Shown in pieces: positions 7,805 to 15,752 of a stretch of 56,011 bases of DNA. The notes under the pieces are model-generated. The model searched no databases. It saw nothing but the letters and a program-made list of their open reading frames with translations, and was not told the origin of the DNA. The stretch's first letter is position 1, and each line of letters starts with the position of its first letter. The position numbers and the translations under genes were made by a program. Origin of the DNA: Gammaproteobacteria bacterium HGW-Gammaproteobacteria-1. Lineage in GTDB: Bacteria > Pseudomonadota > Gammaproteobacteria > Thiohalomonadales > Thiohalomonadaceae. The DNA lies in the NCBI GenBank assembly GCA_002840095.1, contig PGZL01000014.1, forward strand, positions 1-56,011. The letters are read 5' to 3'.

Positions 7805-9081
7805 TGCTTGTTCCTCTTGCGGGTCTTGAGCGATTCGAGAAAGGCCTCGATGCGGGTGGACAGCTGGCCCATGTCGTCGGGGCTGTAGTCGGTTTCCACG
7901 TACAGCATGGGGATGCCCTGGGCGGCAAGGACGTCGGCGATGCTGCGGTATTCCATCTCGTAGACCTGGCAGCCGGCAAAGGCCTGGTACACCACGCCGT
8001 CGACGTTGAAGTCGGCGGCCAGCTGCAACAGGCGGCGCTGGCGATCGTCGTTGCGGGTGAAGATGGGGCAGGTGCAGGGCTTGAGATAGCGATCGGCGAG
8101 GCCGTCCACCATGTCGTTGAGCAGCCATTCGTCCACCGCGGTCATGTCGTACAGCATGCGGTTGGCGGAGCAGGTTTCGTCGGCCACCACCACGCCGCCG
8201 GCCTCCTCGATGAGCAGCGGCAGCTTGAGATTGGGGAAGATGGGCGGTGAACCGGTGAACAGGATGCGCGGCGCGCGCTTCTGCGCCGCCTGGAAGCCTT
8301 CCGTTTGCCGCGACCGCAGTTCGGCATTGAGTTGCTCCACCGCCTCGGTCCAGCGATCGATGTCGTCGAAGAAGTAGGCGTTGGTCACCAGGAAGGCATC
8401 CTTGCCGAGGAACAGCGCGGGCGCACTTTTGCGCAACTGGTGCAGGGTGCGGAAGGCGGCCTGGGCGCGGGCGGTGCGGGCCATCGCCGCTTTCAGATTG
8501 TTGCGGGTCAGCTTGCGTCCGGTCAGTTCGCGCAGGCGCAGGGCGAAGCTGCGCACCGAGCGCTGCCAGTACAGCCGCGCCTCCTCGCTTTCCTTGGCCG
8601 GCGGCAGTTCCAGATCGTGCACCTTGTAGCCCATGGCCTCCATCATTGCGCTGGCCTTGGTCTTCTGGTCGCAGGTGGTGGGGTTGACGATCAGCTCCAG
8701 CGATTGGGTGTTGGGCACGGCGGCCTTGGCGTGCAGCGAGCCCAGGGTGGCCTTGACCAGGGGACAGGACTTGGCCGGCATGAAGTCGGCGCCGATCTGG
8801 TCGTAGTGATAGGAACCGTTGCACAGCCGCACCGGCGTGGCGCCGAAGGCGTAGATCAGCTCTTCCGGCGCGTGGATACAGGTGGTGCCGACCAGCGTGC
8901 CCTGGTGCCTGACCGGCTCGCCGTGGCAATAGACGTTGCGGAACAGATCATAGAAGTAGCGCATCGCCTGGGGATTGTCGGGAAAGTCATCCTCGATGCG
9001 ATCGAGCAGGGTCTCGGCCTCGCGCGCCTGGCGGCTGCGGTTGTAGGCGGGCGCGGCGGCGTCAGTGGGGGTGCTGTTCAT
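7801..9081 (-). CDS. HgdB/BcrC-type 2-hydroxyacyl-CoA dehydratase family protein (double-cubane-like)
   Basis: A 426-residue cytoplasmic protein of the 2-hydroxyacyl-CoA dehydratase D-component family (HgdB, BcrC, FldC, DCCP). Nine cysteines are present (52, 68, 87, 106, 137, 304, 336, 338, 371). C68 (GTTCIHAPEEL), C106 (KSCPLVKA) and C371 (FAGCQVYE) sit in the positions expected for cluster ligands in this fold. Classical dehydratases need two different subunits; here only one is encoded, beside its activase, the arrangement of the double-cubane cluster protein from Carboxydothermus that reduces small molecules such as acetylene and hydrazine. No CoA-transferase or acyl-CoA gene is near. It overlaps the polyferredoxin gene by 20 nt. 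Substrate unknown. Confidence 0.83.
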   Translation of the reverse strand: MNSTPTDAAAPAYNRSRQAREAETLLDRIEDDFPDNPQAMRYFYDLFRNVYCHGEPVRHQGTLVGTTCIHAPEELIYAFGATPVRLCNGSYHYDQIGADFMPAKSCPLVKATLGSLHAKAAVPNTQSLELIVNPTTCDQKTKASAMMEAMGYKVHDLELPPAKESEEARLYWQRSVRSFALRLRELTGRKLTRNNLKAAMARTARAQAAFRTLHQLRKSAPALFLGKDAFLVTNAYFFDDIDRWTEAVEQLNAELRSRQTEGFQAAQKRAPRILFTGSPPIFPNLKLPLLIEEAGGVVVADETCSANRMLYDMTAVDEWLLNDMVDGLADRYLKPCTCPIFTRNDDRQRRLLQLAADFNVDGVVYQAFAGCQVYEMEYRSIADVLAAQGIPMLYVETDYSPDDMGQLSTRIEAFLESLKTRKRNKQ

Positions 9082-10048
9082 CGTTGTGTCCTTGGTTCAT
9101 GCGCTTGATGAAGCCCTGCTCGGTGGATTCAAACAGGGTGATGCCGGCAAAGGTGGCCTTGAGGGCGCCCGGTTCCGGGCAGGTGGCGACACATTTCAGG
9201 CACATGATGCAGTCGTCCTGCATGATGCGCGGATCCTTGACCTCGTCGGCGATTTCGCGGATTTCCATGTCGCATACCCGGTAGCAGTCGCCGCAGCGGG
9301 TGCACTTGGCGCCGTCCTTCTTCAGCCGCAGCAGCGCCGGCTTGGACAGCAGGTAGTGCAGGGCGCTCATGGGACAGAAGAAACAGAAAAACCGCTTTTT
9401 GAAGAAGGCGCCGCCCAGGAACAGGCCGGTAACCAGCAGGCCCAGCGCCGTCATCACCGTGGTGGTCTTGGTGGAGAAGTCGATGGTCAGTTGGGAGAAG
9501 TCGCCGGTGAACATGGGGATGATCATGCGGCCGGGGCAGATGTCGCAGAACGGTGTGCCCATGTCGTGGGGCAGCAGCGCACCGCCGATGCCGAGGGGGA
9601 TCAGGATCATCAGTGCCAGCAGCAGGTACTTGATCAGGGTGAGGCGGCGGAACTGGCCTTCGGTATAGCGCGAGTAGCGGATGCCCAGGCGCGTGCGCAG
9701 GCTGGTGATCCAGTCCTGGATGGTGCCCAGGGGGCAGACATAACCACACCAGCCCTTGTTCAGCACGAAGAACCACAGGGCGAAGAACAAAAAGCCCTGC
9801 ACCACCATCAGGCCGGCCCAGCCGAACAGGGTGCGCCAGGACATGGCCAGCTGGTGCTGCAACGGCAACAGGTAGCAGATGCCGCCGCGGCCGGCGTCAT
9901 TGAAGCCGCAGGAGAAGGTGGGCAGATATTGCCCCAGGTTCACCGCCAGGTAACCGCCGTATACCAGCAGCACAAAAAAGAACAGCTGCAGCCAGAAGCG
10001 GAAGCGCCGCAGGTCGACGCCGTTGATGGCGTCCCTAATTCTTTTCAT
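9062..10048 (-). CDS. NapH/CcoG-like membrane polyferredoxin
   Basis: A 328-residue inner-membrane iron-sulfur protein. TM helices lie near residues 17-37, 72-97, 138-160 and 198-214. Cysteine pairs C101/C105 (CGYVCP), C168/C171 (CDICP) and C222/C225 (CFFCP) are at membrane faces, and two [4Fe-4S] motifs follow: C249-x2-C252-x2-C255-x3-C259 and C280-x2-C283-x2-C286-x3-C290-P. This is the NapH/NosR/CcoG architecture; such proteins pass electrons across or along the membrane, and CcoG and FtrD homologues act in Cu or Fe handling. The ATG at 10048 is preferred over an in-frame TTG at 10051. It overlaps both neighbours (14 and 20 nt) in the operon, so it is the obvious electron partner for the activase or for the periplasmic protein encoded upstream. 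Confidence 0.88.
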   Translation of the reverse strand: MKRIRDAINGVDLRRFRFWLQLFFFVLLVYGGYLAVNLGQYLPTFSCGFNDAGRGGICYLLPLQHQLAMSWRTLFGWAGLMVVQGFLFFALWFFVLNKGWCGYVCPLGTIQDWITSLRTRLGIRYSRYTEGQFRRLTLIKYLLLALMILIPLGIGGALLPHDMGTPFCDICPGRMIIPMFTGDFSQLTIDFSTKTTTVMTALGLLVTGLFLGGAFFKKRFFCFFCPMSALHYLLSKPALLRLKKDGAKCTRCGDCYRVCDMEIREIADEVKDPRIMQDDCIMCLKCVATCPEPGALKATFAGITLFESTEQGFIKRMNQGHNDEQHPH

Positions 10049-11009
10049 CAAAGCGTACCTCGTGGAAACGGCGCTGACGGCGGCGGCGATAGAAATAGAC
10101 GCTGACGGCGGTCACCGTAAGGGCGAACACGCCCAGCAACAGGCCATAGGCATAGGAGCGATAGTCCCGGGGCGACGGATAGTAGCTGCCGTTGAGACTG
10201 GCCAGGTAACGGGTCGATTGGTACGGAACGCCCGCGGATTCACCATTCCCGTCCACGCTGTAGGCGGCGGTGACCAGGTAGTCCTGGCGGTAGCGGCGCT
10301 CGAATTCGTGCCACGGCGGATAGTAGTCGCGAATCATCATGAAGCTGGCGTGACCGGTATCATCGGTGCGTACGGTATTGCGCCAGCCGCGCGCGGTGTG
10401 CAGGGTGACCTCGGCGCCGGCGACGGGCCGGCCGAAATGCAGCACCTGGAAGGTAACGGTGTCGCCGAAGCCGAGGGTGGTATGGAAACTCTCCGCATCC
10501 ATGCGCTCGCGCACCAGCTCCAGCGGAATGGTGTCCAGGTGGCGCGGCGCCATGAGGCCCTTGACGTGGTCGTGGCCCTCCCGGCAGCTGTGTTTGAGCA
10601 CCTCCGACTTGGCGGCATCGACCTGCCGCGTGCCGTCGCTCACCGATTCCGCGACGAGGTACAGATTGTAAAAGCCTTCGTCCGGCATGGCGAAGTTCAC
10701 GCCGTAGGTGCCGTGCAGGTTTCCGCCCTGGATTTCCTGCACTTCCCCCGTCACCGAGACCAGCGTCGGCATGGCGCCATCGAAGGACGTCACGTGGCTG
10801 GAATTGGCCGGCCCGTCGCCGGAGCGCAGCCAGAGATTTTTGTAATAGACGCCGCGCCGAATCTCCACGGGACCGCCGTGCGAGTGGCGCGTTGCGCCGC
10901 CTGGATCGGGGTGCGGCATGGTTTCCGACCACCACAGAGGCGTGGCAGCCAACGCCGGTTGTGTGGCGCACAGGATGAACGCCGCAAGCAGGCTGTATGT
11001 CAGCTTCAT
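10035..11009 (-). CDS. DUF4198/NikM-like periplasmic protein with C-terminal membrane anchor
   Basis: A 324-residue protein with a signal peptide (1-21, ending PALA), a beta-rich periplasmic region and one C-terminal TM helix (about 285-305, YGLLLGVFALTVTAVSVYFY) followed by an Arg-rich stop-transfer. The middle contains a carboxypeptidase-regulatory-like stretch (VAGAEVTLHTARGWRNTVRTDDTGHASF) as in DUF4198/NikM proteins, which occur with metal-uptake systems. It is rich in His (including a PHPDPGG and RHSHGG N-terminus) and has an SCREGHDH motif that could bind metal. ATG 11009 is preferred because TGGGA lies about 7 nt upstream; an ATG at 11015 is possible. First gene of the operon, 88 nt from the centre of a perfect FNR site. 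Family call is moderate. Confidence 0.7.
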   Translation of the reverse strand: MKLTYSLLAAFILCATQPALAATPLWWSETMPHPDPGGATRHSHGGPVEIRRGVYYKNLWLRSGDGPANSSHVTSFDGAMPTLVSVTGEVQEIQGGNLHGTYGVNFAMPDEGFYNLYLVAESVSDGTRQVDAAKSEVLKHSCREGHDHVKGLMAPRHLDTIPLELVRERMDAESFHTTLGFGDTVTFQVLHFGRPVAGAEVTLHTARGWRNTVRTDDTGHASFMMIRDYYPPWHEFERRYRQDYLVTAAYSVDGNGESAGVPYQSTRYLASLNGSYYPSPRDYRSYAYGLLLGVFALTVTAVSVYFYRRRRQRRFHEVRFDEKN

Positions 11010-11090
11010 GTGCATGTCCCAGTGGAATGTGGAGAACCGATAAATTCGGCGCGTGGCGGAAACTGTGTGCTCGAAGCAGGAGAGTCGTCG

Positions 11091-11104
11091 TTGATCATAA
11101 TCAA
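11091..11104. promoter_or_regulatory. FNR/Anr-type binding site 1
   Basis: TTGATCATAATCAA matches the consensus TTGAT-N4-ATCAA at all ten fixed positions. It is centred about 88 nt upstream of the DUF4198-type gene on the minus strand. If it works as a class II activator site (centre at -41.5), transcription would begin near 11056; I see no strong -10 there. Confidence 0.78.
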
Positions 11105-11462
11105 TGGGCTTGGTGTTGTTGTTGTCGGCTGTAGGTACGGCGCAGAACGCGAGCATGATGCGTGCCAGCGCGTAACCCGTTGAACTTGCAGTGGGACGGC
11201 TGACGCTCTCCCGGAGGGGTGCGGCAAAGCACCTGTCCGGTGAGTGAAATGACGCAAATGTCATTGTATGTGTGACGGCCGTGAAAAATTTTCTGTGCTC
11301 TTGTGTCGGAAAATAAATTCGCTGCGGCATTTGCCGCGTTCCTGTGTCGGTTGGCTCAGGCGCCATGAGGTCGTGCATCGTCGTGGTGAGCCGTATCAAC
11401 GGTTTATGTGTCGGCATGAAATCTGCTATCCCGAACGTCTGTCTGTGGTCCGCAACAGTGGC

Positions 11463-11476
11463 TTGATCGCGATCAA
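11463..11476. promoter_or_regulatory. FNR/Anr-type binding site 2
   Basis: TTGATCGCGATCAA is a fully symmetric match to TTGAT-N4-ATCAA, centred about 125 nt upstream of the TonB-dependent receptor ATG. A class II geometry predicts a start near 11511, with only a weak -10 (TAAGAG, 11498-11503). Confidence 0.78.
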
Positions 11477-11594
11477 TGCCGGGCCTGGCGATGACCGTAA
11501 GAGTGATCGCGCACATGCAGGCGCCGGGTATGCGTTCACGATGGAGCGCGTAACAGGCGATAACAGAGATAACAACAAACTACGGGGTGAAGAT

Positions 11595-13847
11595 ATGCAT
11601 CATTTGCGCAGTGCGGCCGTGCTTGGCTGCTCGTTGTTGGGTGGCGTCGCCTGGACCGGCGTGGCCTTGGCGGAGAGTCTGGGTGTCATACAGGTCGAGT
11701 CGACGACCATCGATGACCGCTTTGAGAGCAAGCGCGGCGAGCCCTCCAATGTCAGCACCATCTCCGGCGAGAAGGTCGATCAGTCGCATGTGGAGAATCT
11801 TCAGCAGGTGCTGCAGGCGGTGCCCGGCATCACCTCCGAGTTCACCAGTGGCGGCAACCTGAAGATTCATATCCGCGGCGTGGAGAATCAGCGCTATATG
11901 GGTGAGAAGCCCGGTGTGGCCGTGGTGATCGACGGCGTTCCGGTGTTCGAGCGCACCGGTGCGGTGAACATCGACCTGGACAACATCGAATCCATCAAGG
12001 TGATCAAGGGCGGCGCGTCATACCTGTTCGGCGACGACGCCCTGTCCGGCGCGGTGATCATTACCACCAAGCGCGGCGCCAAGCTGGCGGGCTATCGGCT
12101 GGAAACCGAGGTCGGCAGTTTCGACTACCGCAAGTACCTGGCCCGGGCGGGCTATGCGGACGACGGGATGAACGCCCATCTGCAGGTGTCGCGCCGCGAA
12201 AGCGACGGCTACTGGTATCAGTCGGACTATATGGCCGAATATGCCGACGGCAAGATGCAGTGGTATCTGGATGAGAGCAGCGACCTCACCTTCGGCTTCG
12301 AGGCGTCCAACCGCAACAAGGACAGCCACGGCTCGGTGGAGGGCGTCACCCAGGCCGCCCTGGACCCTCAGAGCTATGAGGGTCGCGACTATGCCCGCAT
12401 GTTCGACGTGGCGTTGGGCAAGTACTACCTCACCTACGCCCGCGACGTCAGCGACAACGACAACCTGCTGTTGAACGCCTACCAGTTCAACGATCATACC
12501 AAGTTCGTTTCGGCGCCGCAGAACTACACATCCACCGGTGTGCCGGTGACCGATGTGGATGCCTATACCAACGGCAACGACTACAAACAGATCCAGCGCG
12601 GCATCAAGAGCGAATACCGCAGCGCGGGCGAGAGCCTGGCCTGGATGGCGGCCGTGGACCTGCGTGACAACTCCTACCGCAACTACTCGGAATACCTGGT
12701 GGACTTCAAGACCAGTCCGTCGCCGATGTCGCCCGTCAAGTACGCCGGCACGGTCACCTCCGACAACAAGACGCTGGAACGGGTGCAGGCGATGTATGGC
12801 GAGTTGCGTTTCCGTCCGGCCGATCGGCTGACCACGACCATCAACGGTCGCTACGACCATATTGCACTGGATTACGAGGACTATCTCAATCTCATGCAGA
12901 TTGACAAGAGCTTCAATGTCAACTCGTGGCGTCTGGGCGGAAACTACGCGTTGAAGGACAATGCCGATATTTACGCCAATGCCTCGACCGGTTTCCGCGC
13001 CCCGTCCATCGAGCAGTTGTTTGCCGGCACGATCTCTCCCACCGGCAACACAGCCAGCAACCCCGATCTGCGGCCGGAGCAGTCGCTCAACCTGGAACTG
13101 GGCCTGCGCGGTACCGGCACCGTCGGGGGCGTGGGCTGGGATTACGACGTGGCGGTATTCCAGCTGGAGCGCAATGACTACATCATGTCCTCGGTGGGCC
13201 AGTACAGCATCCCGGCCACCGGCGAACAGGCGCAGTACCAGAATATCGGCGGCATGCGCTCACGCGGCCTGGAATTTTCCCTGCGCAGTGACGAGTCCCG
13301 CGATGTCTGGATGACCGTAGCGTACACCTACCTGCGCTCAGAATTTACCGACTACAAAAACTTCATGCTGTTGCTGGGCAACCGTTACCGTACCTATAAC
13401 GCGGACTGTTCGACCCTCAACCCCCTCACCCAGTATTGCCTCCAGCCCATGGACCTGACCGGCAACGTGATCCCGCGCACGCCGGAACACCACCTCAATA
13501 CCTCGCTCAACTACCGCCCGGCGCCGGGCTGGACCCTGAGCGGCGAGGTGGACGCCTATACCGACTACTTCGCCGACGAGACGAACTTCATCCGCATCAG
13601 CAGCCGGGCGGTGTTCAACGTGCTGGCGCGCTACGAGCACCGGTTCGGCGGCAACAACAGGGCCGCGTATTTCCTGCGCGTCGACAACCTGTTCAACGAG
13701 TATTACTACAATACCGCCCGCGGCAGCAGCGACGGTGCCAGCCCGGGGACCGGCGATGTCCCCGACGGTGTATTCAATAACGAAGACATCTCGCTGGTGG
13801 TCAATCCCGGTCGTGTGCTGACCGCGGGTGTTTCGCTGCAATTCTGA
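11595..13847 (+). CDS. TonB-dependent outer-membrane receptor
   Basis: A 750-residue outer-membrane gated channel. Signal peptide 1-26 (GVALA), a TonB-box-like stretch near 28-35 (SLGVIQVES), plug domain about 45-160 with LQQVLQAVPGI, NLKIHIRG, and IESIKVIKGGASYLFGDDALSGAVIITTKR, then a 22-strand barrel ending in the canonical aromatic residue (SLQF). The barrel carries ASTGFRAPSIEQLF and NPDLRPEQSLNLELG. Two cysteines 14 residues apart in a late loop (NADC...QYC) may form a disulfide. ATG 11595 is chosen for its signal peptide and GGTGA six bases upstream. ExbB, ExbD, TonB and a copper chaperone follow on the same strand, so a dedicated energiser and a metal or metallophore ligand (copper is favoured by context) are likely. 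The ligand cannot be read directly. Confidence 0.92.
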   Translation: MHHLRSAAVLGCSLLGGVAWTGVALAESLGVIQVESTTIDDRFESKRGEPSNVSTISGEKVDQSHVENLQQVLQAVPGITSEFTSGGNLKIHIRGVENQRYMGEKPGVAVVIDGVPVFERTGAVNIDLDNIESIKVIKGGASYLFGDDALSGAVIITTKRGAKLAGYRLETEVGSFDYRKYLARAGYADDGMNAHLQVSRRESDGYWYQSDYMAEYADGKMQWYLDESSDLTFGFEASNRNKDSHGSVEGVTQAALDPQSYEGRDYARMFDVALGKYYLTYARDVSDNDNLLLNAYQFNDHTKFVSAPQNYTSTGVPVTDVDAYTNGNDYKQIQRGIKSEYRSAGESLAWMAAVDLRDNSYRNYSEYLVDFKTSPSPMSPVKYAGTVTSDNKTLERVQAMYGELRFRPADRLTTTINGRYDHIALDYEDYLNLMQIDKSFNVNSWRLGGNYALKDNADIYANASTGFRAPSIEQLFAGTISPTGNTASNPDLRPEQSLNLELGLRGTGTVGGVGWDYDVAVFQLERNDYIMSSVGQYSIPATGEQAQYQNIGGMRSRGLEFSLRSDESRDVWMTVAYTYLRSEFTDYKNFMLLLGNRYRTYNADCSTLNPLTQYCLQPMDLTGNVIPRTPEHHLNTSLNYRPAPGWTLSGEVDAYTDYFADETNFIRISSRAVFNVLARYEHRFGGNNRAAYFLRVDNLFNEYYYNTARGSSDGASPGTGDVPDGVFNNEDISLVVNPGRVLTAGVSLQF

Positions 13848-13875
13848 ACCGGCGCAGCGCGGGGATGCTACGCAC

Positions 13876-13908
13876 ACGGTGCCCGGCAGCCATGACGCCG
13901 GGCACCGT
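13876..13908 (+). terminator. Strong hairpin after the receptor gene
   Basis: ACGGTGCCCGGC (13876-13887) pairs perfectly with GCCGGGCACCGT (13897-13908) around a 9-nt loop. There is no T-run, so it may be a processing or attenuation structure that lowers exbB expression rather than a full terminator. Downstream, GCGGTT (13940) and AACCGC (13970) could form a second structure before exbB. Confidence 0.5.
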
Positions 13909-14020
13909 CGCTAGCGCAAGACTTGTATTTTGTCCCGTTGCGGTTAACCTGACGAACCGGTGTGCCGTGAACCGCAGGGGCGGGGCGAAAGCTAACAAAG
14001 GCAGGGTGACGGAGTAGGCC

Positions 14021-14680
14021 ATGACGGTTGAGGATATTTTTGCCAAAGGCGGAGTCGTCGTTTGGGTGCTGCTCGGCTATTCAATAGTGGCGGTGGCGCT
14101 GTTGATTGAGCGCTTTGTCAATTTTGCCCTGTTGGGGCGGCCGCCGCGGGATTTCGAAGGTACGCTGCGGGAGGTGGTGCGCGGCACCGAAGCCGGTTCC
14201 GTGCTGCAAGGCCTGCGCGGGCCGGAGGCCGCCATCGTGCGCGGCATGCTGCAGGCCGGCGCCGCCGGTGTAAAGGACTTGGGGCGCGTGGCCTCGCGCA
14301 TCGGTTCCGAAGAGTTGCAGCGCATGGAGCGGGGTTTCCGCACCCTGGGCGTGCTGGGCAATACCGCGCCGCTGCTGGGGTTGTTCGGCACCATCACCGG
14401 CATGATCAAGGCTTTCATGGTCATCGAGCAGGCCGGCGGCCGGGTGGACGCGCAGGCGCTGGCGGGCGGGATCTGGGAGGCGATGCTCACTACCGGCGTG
14501 GGCCTGGCGGTGGCCATTCCCATCCTGCTGATGCTGCATCTCCTGGAAGGCATGGCCGATCGCCGTGCCCAGTCCATGCGCAGCTGCGCCTCGGTGGTGC
14601 TGGAGCAGATGCCGGGATGCGATGTTGCCGAAGCCGCCGAGCCGGTGCATCACCGCGAGGGGGTGGTGCATGCAGTTTGA
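14021..14680 (+). CDS. exbB: MotA/TolQ/ExbB-family proton channel protein
   Basis: A 219-residue inner-membrane protein of the ExbB/TolQ family, which forms the pentameric channel around ExbD and harnesses proton flow for TonB. TM1 is near residues 12-30 (VVWVLLGYSIVAVALLIERFV); the family core GFRTLGVLGNTAPLLGLFGTITGMIKAF lies near 106-132 (TM2), and TM3 near 152-175 (MLTTGVGLAVAIPILLMLHL). The ATG is preceded by GGAG. It overlaps exbD by 11 nt. Context (receptor upstream, ExbD and TonB downstream) says ExbB rather than TolQ or MotA. The symbol is by family and context. Confidence 0.9.
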   Translation: MTVEDIFAKGGVVVWVLLGYSIVAVALLIERFVNFALLGRPPRDFEGTLREVVRGTEAGSVLQGLRGPEAAIVRGMLQAGAAGVKDLGRVASRIGSEELQRMERGFRTLGVLGNTAPLLGLFGTITGMIKAFMVIEQAGGRVDAQALAGGIWEAMLTTGVGLAVAIPILLMLHLLEGMADRRAQSMRSCASVVLEQMPGCDVAEAAEPVHHREGVVHAV

Positions 14681-15068
14681 AGGGCGCCGCCGCCTGAGTC
14701 ATGTGCCCAACCTGACTCCGCTGATCGATATCGTCTTTCTGCTGCTGGTATTCTTCATGCTGACCTCGCACTTCGTCCGCGAGGAGAGCATCAAAGTCGA
14801 CCTTCCCATAGCGCAGAGCGGCGAACCGGACGACAACGAGTACGTCCAGGTGACGTTGGACGCCCAGGGGCGCATCCTGCTGCGGGATCATTTCATCGAC
14901 ATCACCGAGCTCGAGACGCGTCTGCGCGACGAACTCGCGCAGCATGCCGAGAAAGTGGTGCGCATCCGCGGCGATCGTGCGGCACAACTGGGGCTGGCGG
15001 TCGGTGTGCTTGATGCTGCGCGCAAGGCCGGCGCCGAAGGCGTCGATATCGTGACAGAGGAACAATGA
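14670..15068 (+). CDS. exbD: ExbD-family biopolymer transport protein
   Basis: A 132-residue protein with a short cytoplasmic N-terminus, one TM helix (about 14-34) and a periplasmic domain. The functional aspartate of the family is D20 in NLTPLIDIVFLLLVFFML, equivalent to E. coli ExbD D25 in the proton path. The start at 14670 has a GAGGGGGT stretch upstream within exbB. It overlaps exbB (11 nt) and tonB (ATGA, 4 nt), giving a translationally coupled energy-transducing unit. Confidence 0.92.
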   Translation: MQFEGRRRLSHVPNLTPLIDIVFLLLVFFMLTSHFVREESIKVDLPIAQSGEPDDNEYVQVTLDAQGRILLRDHFIDITELETRLRDELAQHAEKVVRIRGDRAAQLGLAVGVLDAARKAGAEGVDIVTEEQ

Positions 15069-15721
15069 ACCTGCGCGAACGGGGGATTTGGGCAGGCGCT
15101 GTCGTCGTTTCCCTGGGCCTGCATCTGGCACTGTTCTGGCCGGGCAGGATCATGCTCAGTGCCGATGACGGCACGGCACGGCAGCAGGCCGGCGTGACCC
15201 GTCTCAGCTTTCGGGTGATGGAGAAGCCGCCGCCGCCCGCACCCGTACCTGAGGTAAAACCGCAGCCCAAGCCGCCGGAGCCGCCCAAGCCCAAGCCGAA
15301 GCCGCCGGAGCCCAAACCCGAACCGCGTCCGGTGAAGAAGAATGTGCCGGTGGAGAAGATTCCGGTGAGCGAGCCGGAGCCGGTGGAGGATACCGCGCCG
15401 GCTCCGGTGGAAACGGCCGGGGATCCGCGCGAGGCGGAGCAGGCGCGGAGCCACTATCTGGGCCGCCTGCTGGCACACATCGAGGAGCACAAATTCTATC
15501 CCAGGGCCGCACGGCGGCGCGGAGTGCAGGGCGTTATCCAGGTGTCGTTCCTCCTGCATGAAAACGGCCAGGTCAGCGCCTTGGTGCTGGACGATGGGCA
15601 TGAGGTGTTGCGCAAGGCGGCGGAAGAGGCCGTGCAGGCCGCGTTGCCGTTGCCGCAACCGCCCAGTGATGTGGTGTGCCCGTTGCGGGTAAGCTTCGGG
15701 ATGGAGTTCAAGTTGAACTAG
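15065..15721 (+). CDS. tonB: TonB energy transducer
   Basis: A 218-residue protein with an N-terminal TM anchor (about 9-25) carrying the S16-x3-H20 motif essential in TonB, a proline-rich periplasmic spacer with Pro-Lys and Pro-Glu repeats (about 54-100), and a C-terminal TonB domain (about 130-218) with FYPRAARRRGVQGVIQVSFLL, the YP-x-A and G-x-V-x-V-x-F signatures. It connects the inner-membrane ExbBD motor to the TonB box of the receptor encoded upstream. Its ATG overlaps the exbD stop. A PCu(A)C gene begins 31 nt downstream. Confidence 0.93.
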   Translation: MNLRERGIWAGAVVVSLGLHLALFWPGRIMLSADDGTARQQAGVTRLSFRVMEKPPPPAPVPEVKPQPKPPEPPKPKPKPPEPKPEPRPVKKNVPVEKIPVSEPEPVEDTAPAPVETAGDPREAEQARSHYLGRLLAHIEEHKFYPRAARRRGVQGVIQVSFLLHENGQVSALVLDDGHEVLRKAAEEAVQAALPLPQPPSDVVCPLRVSFGMEFKLN

Positions 15722-15752
15722 GGTTTGATTCTACGTAGCAAGGAGATAGGTA

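Larger units (their letters stand above)
11010..11594. promoter_or_regulatory. Divergent regulatory region, no gene seen
   Basis: 585 nt between the divergent operons. It contains two perfect FNR-type palindromes (11091-11104 and 11463-11476) and an unassigned 18-bp imperfect palindrome AATGACGCAAATGTCATT (11248-11265). An open frame continues upstream of the receptor start, but it lacks a ribosome binding site and any recognisable protein. GC content is visibly lower than in the flanking genes. Confidence 0.7.

Noticed and set aside
11268-11594. N-terminal extension of the TonB receptor by 109 residues
   Set aside because: The extension has no signal peptide, and a good signal peptide with a ribosome binding site begins at 11595.
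13910-14020. Riboswitch or Fur box upstream of exbB
   Set aside because: Only short, unremarkable inverted repeats are present; no cobalamin-type B12 box or Fur 19-mer was recognised.
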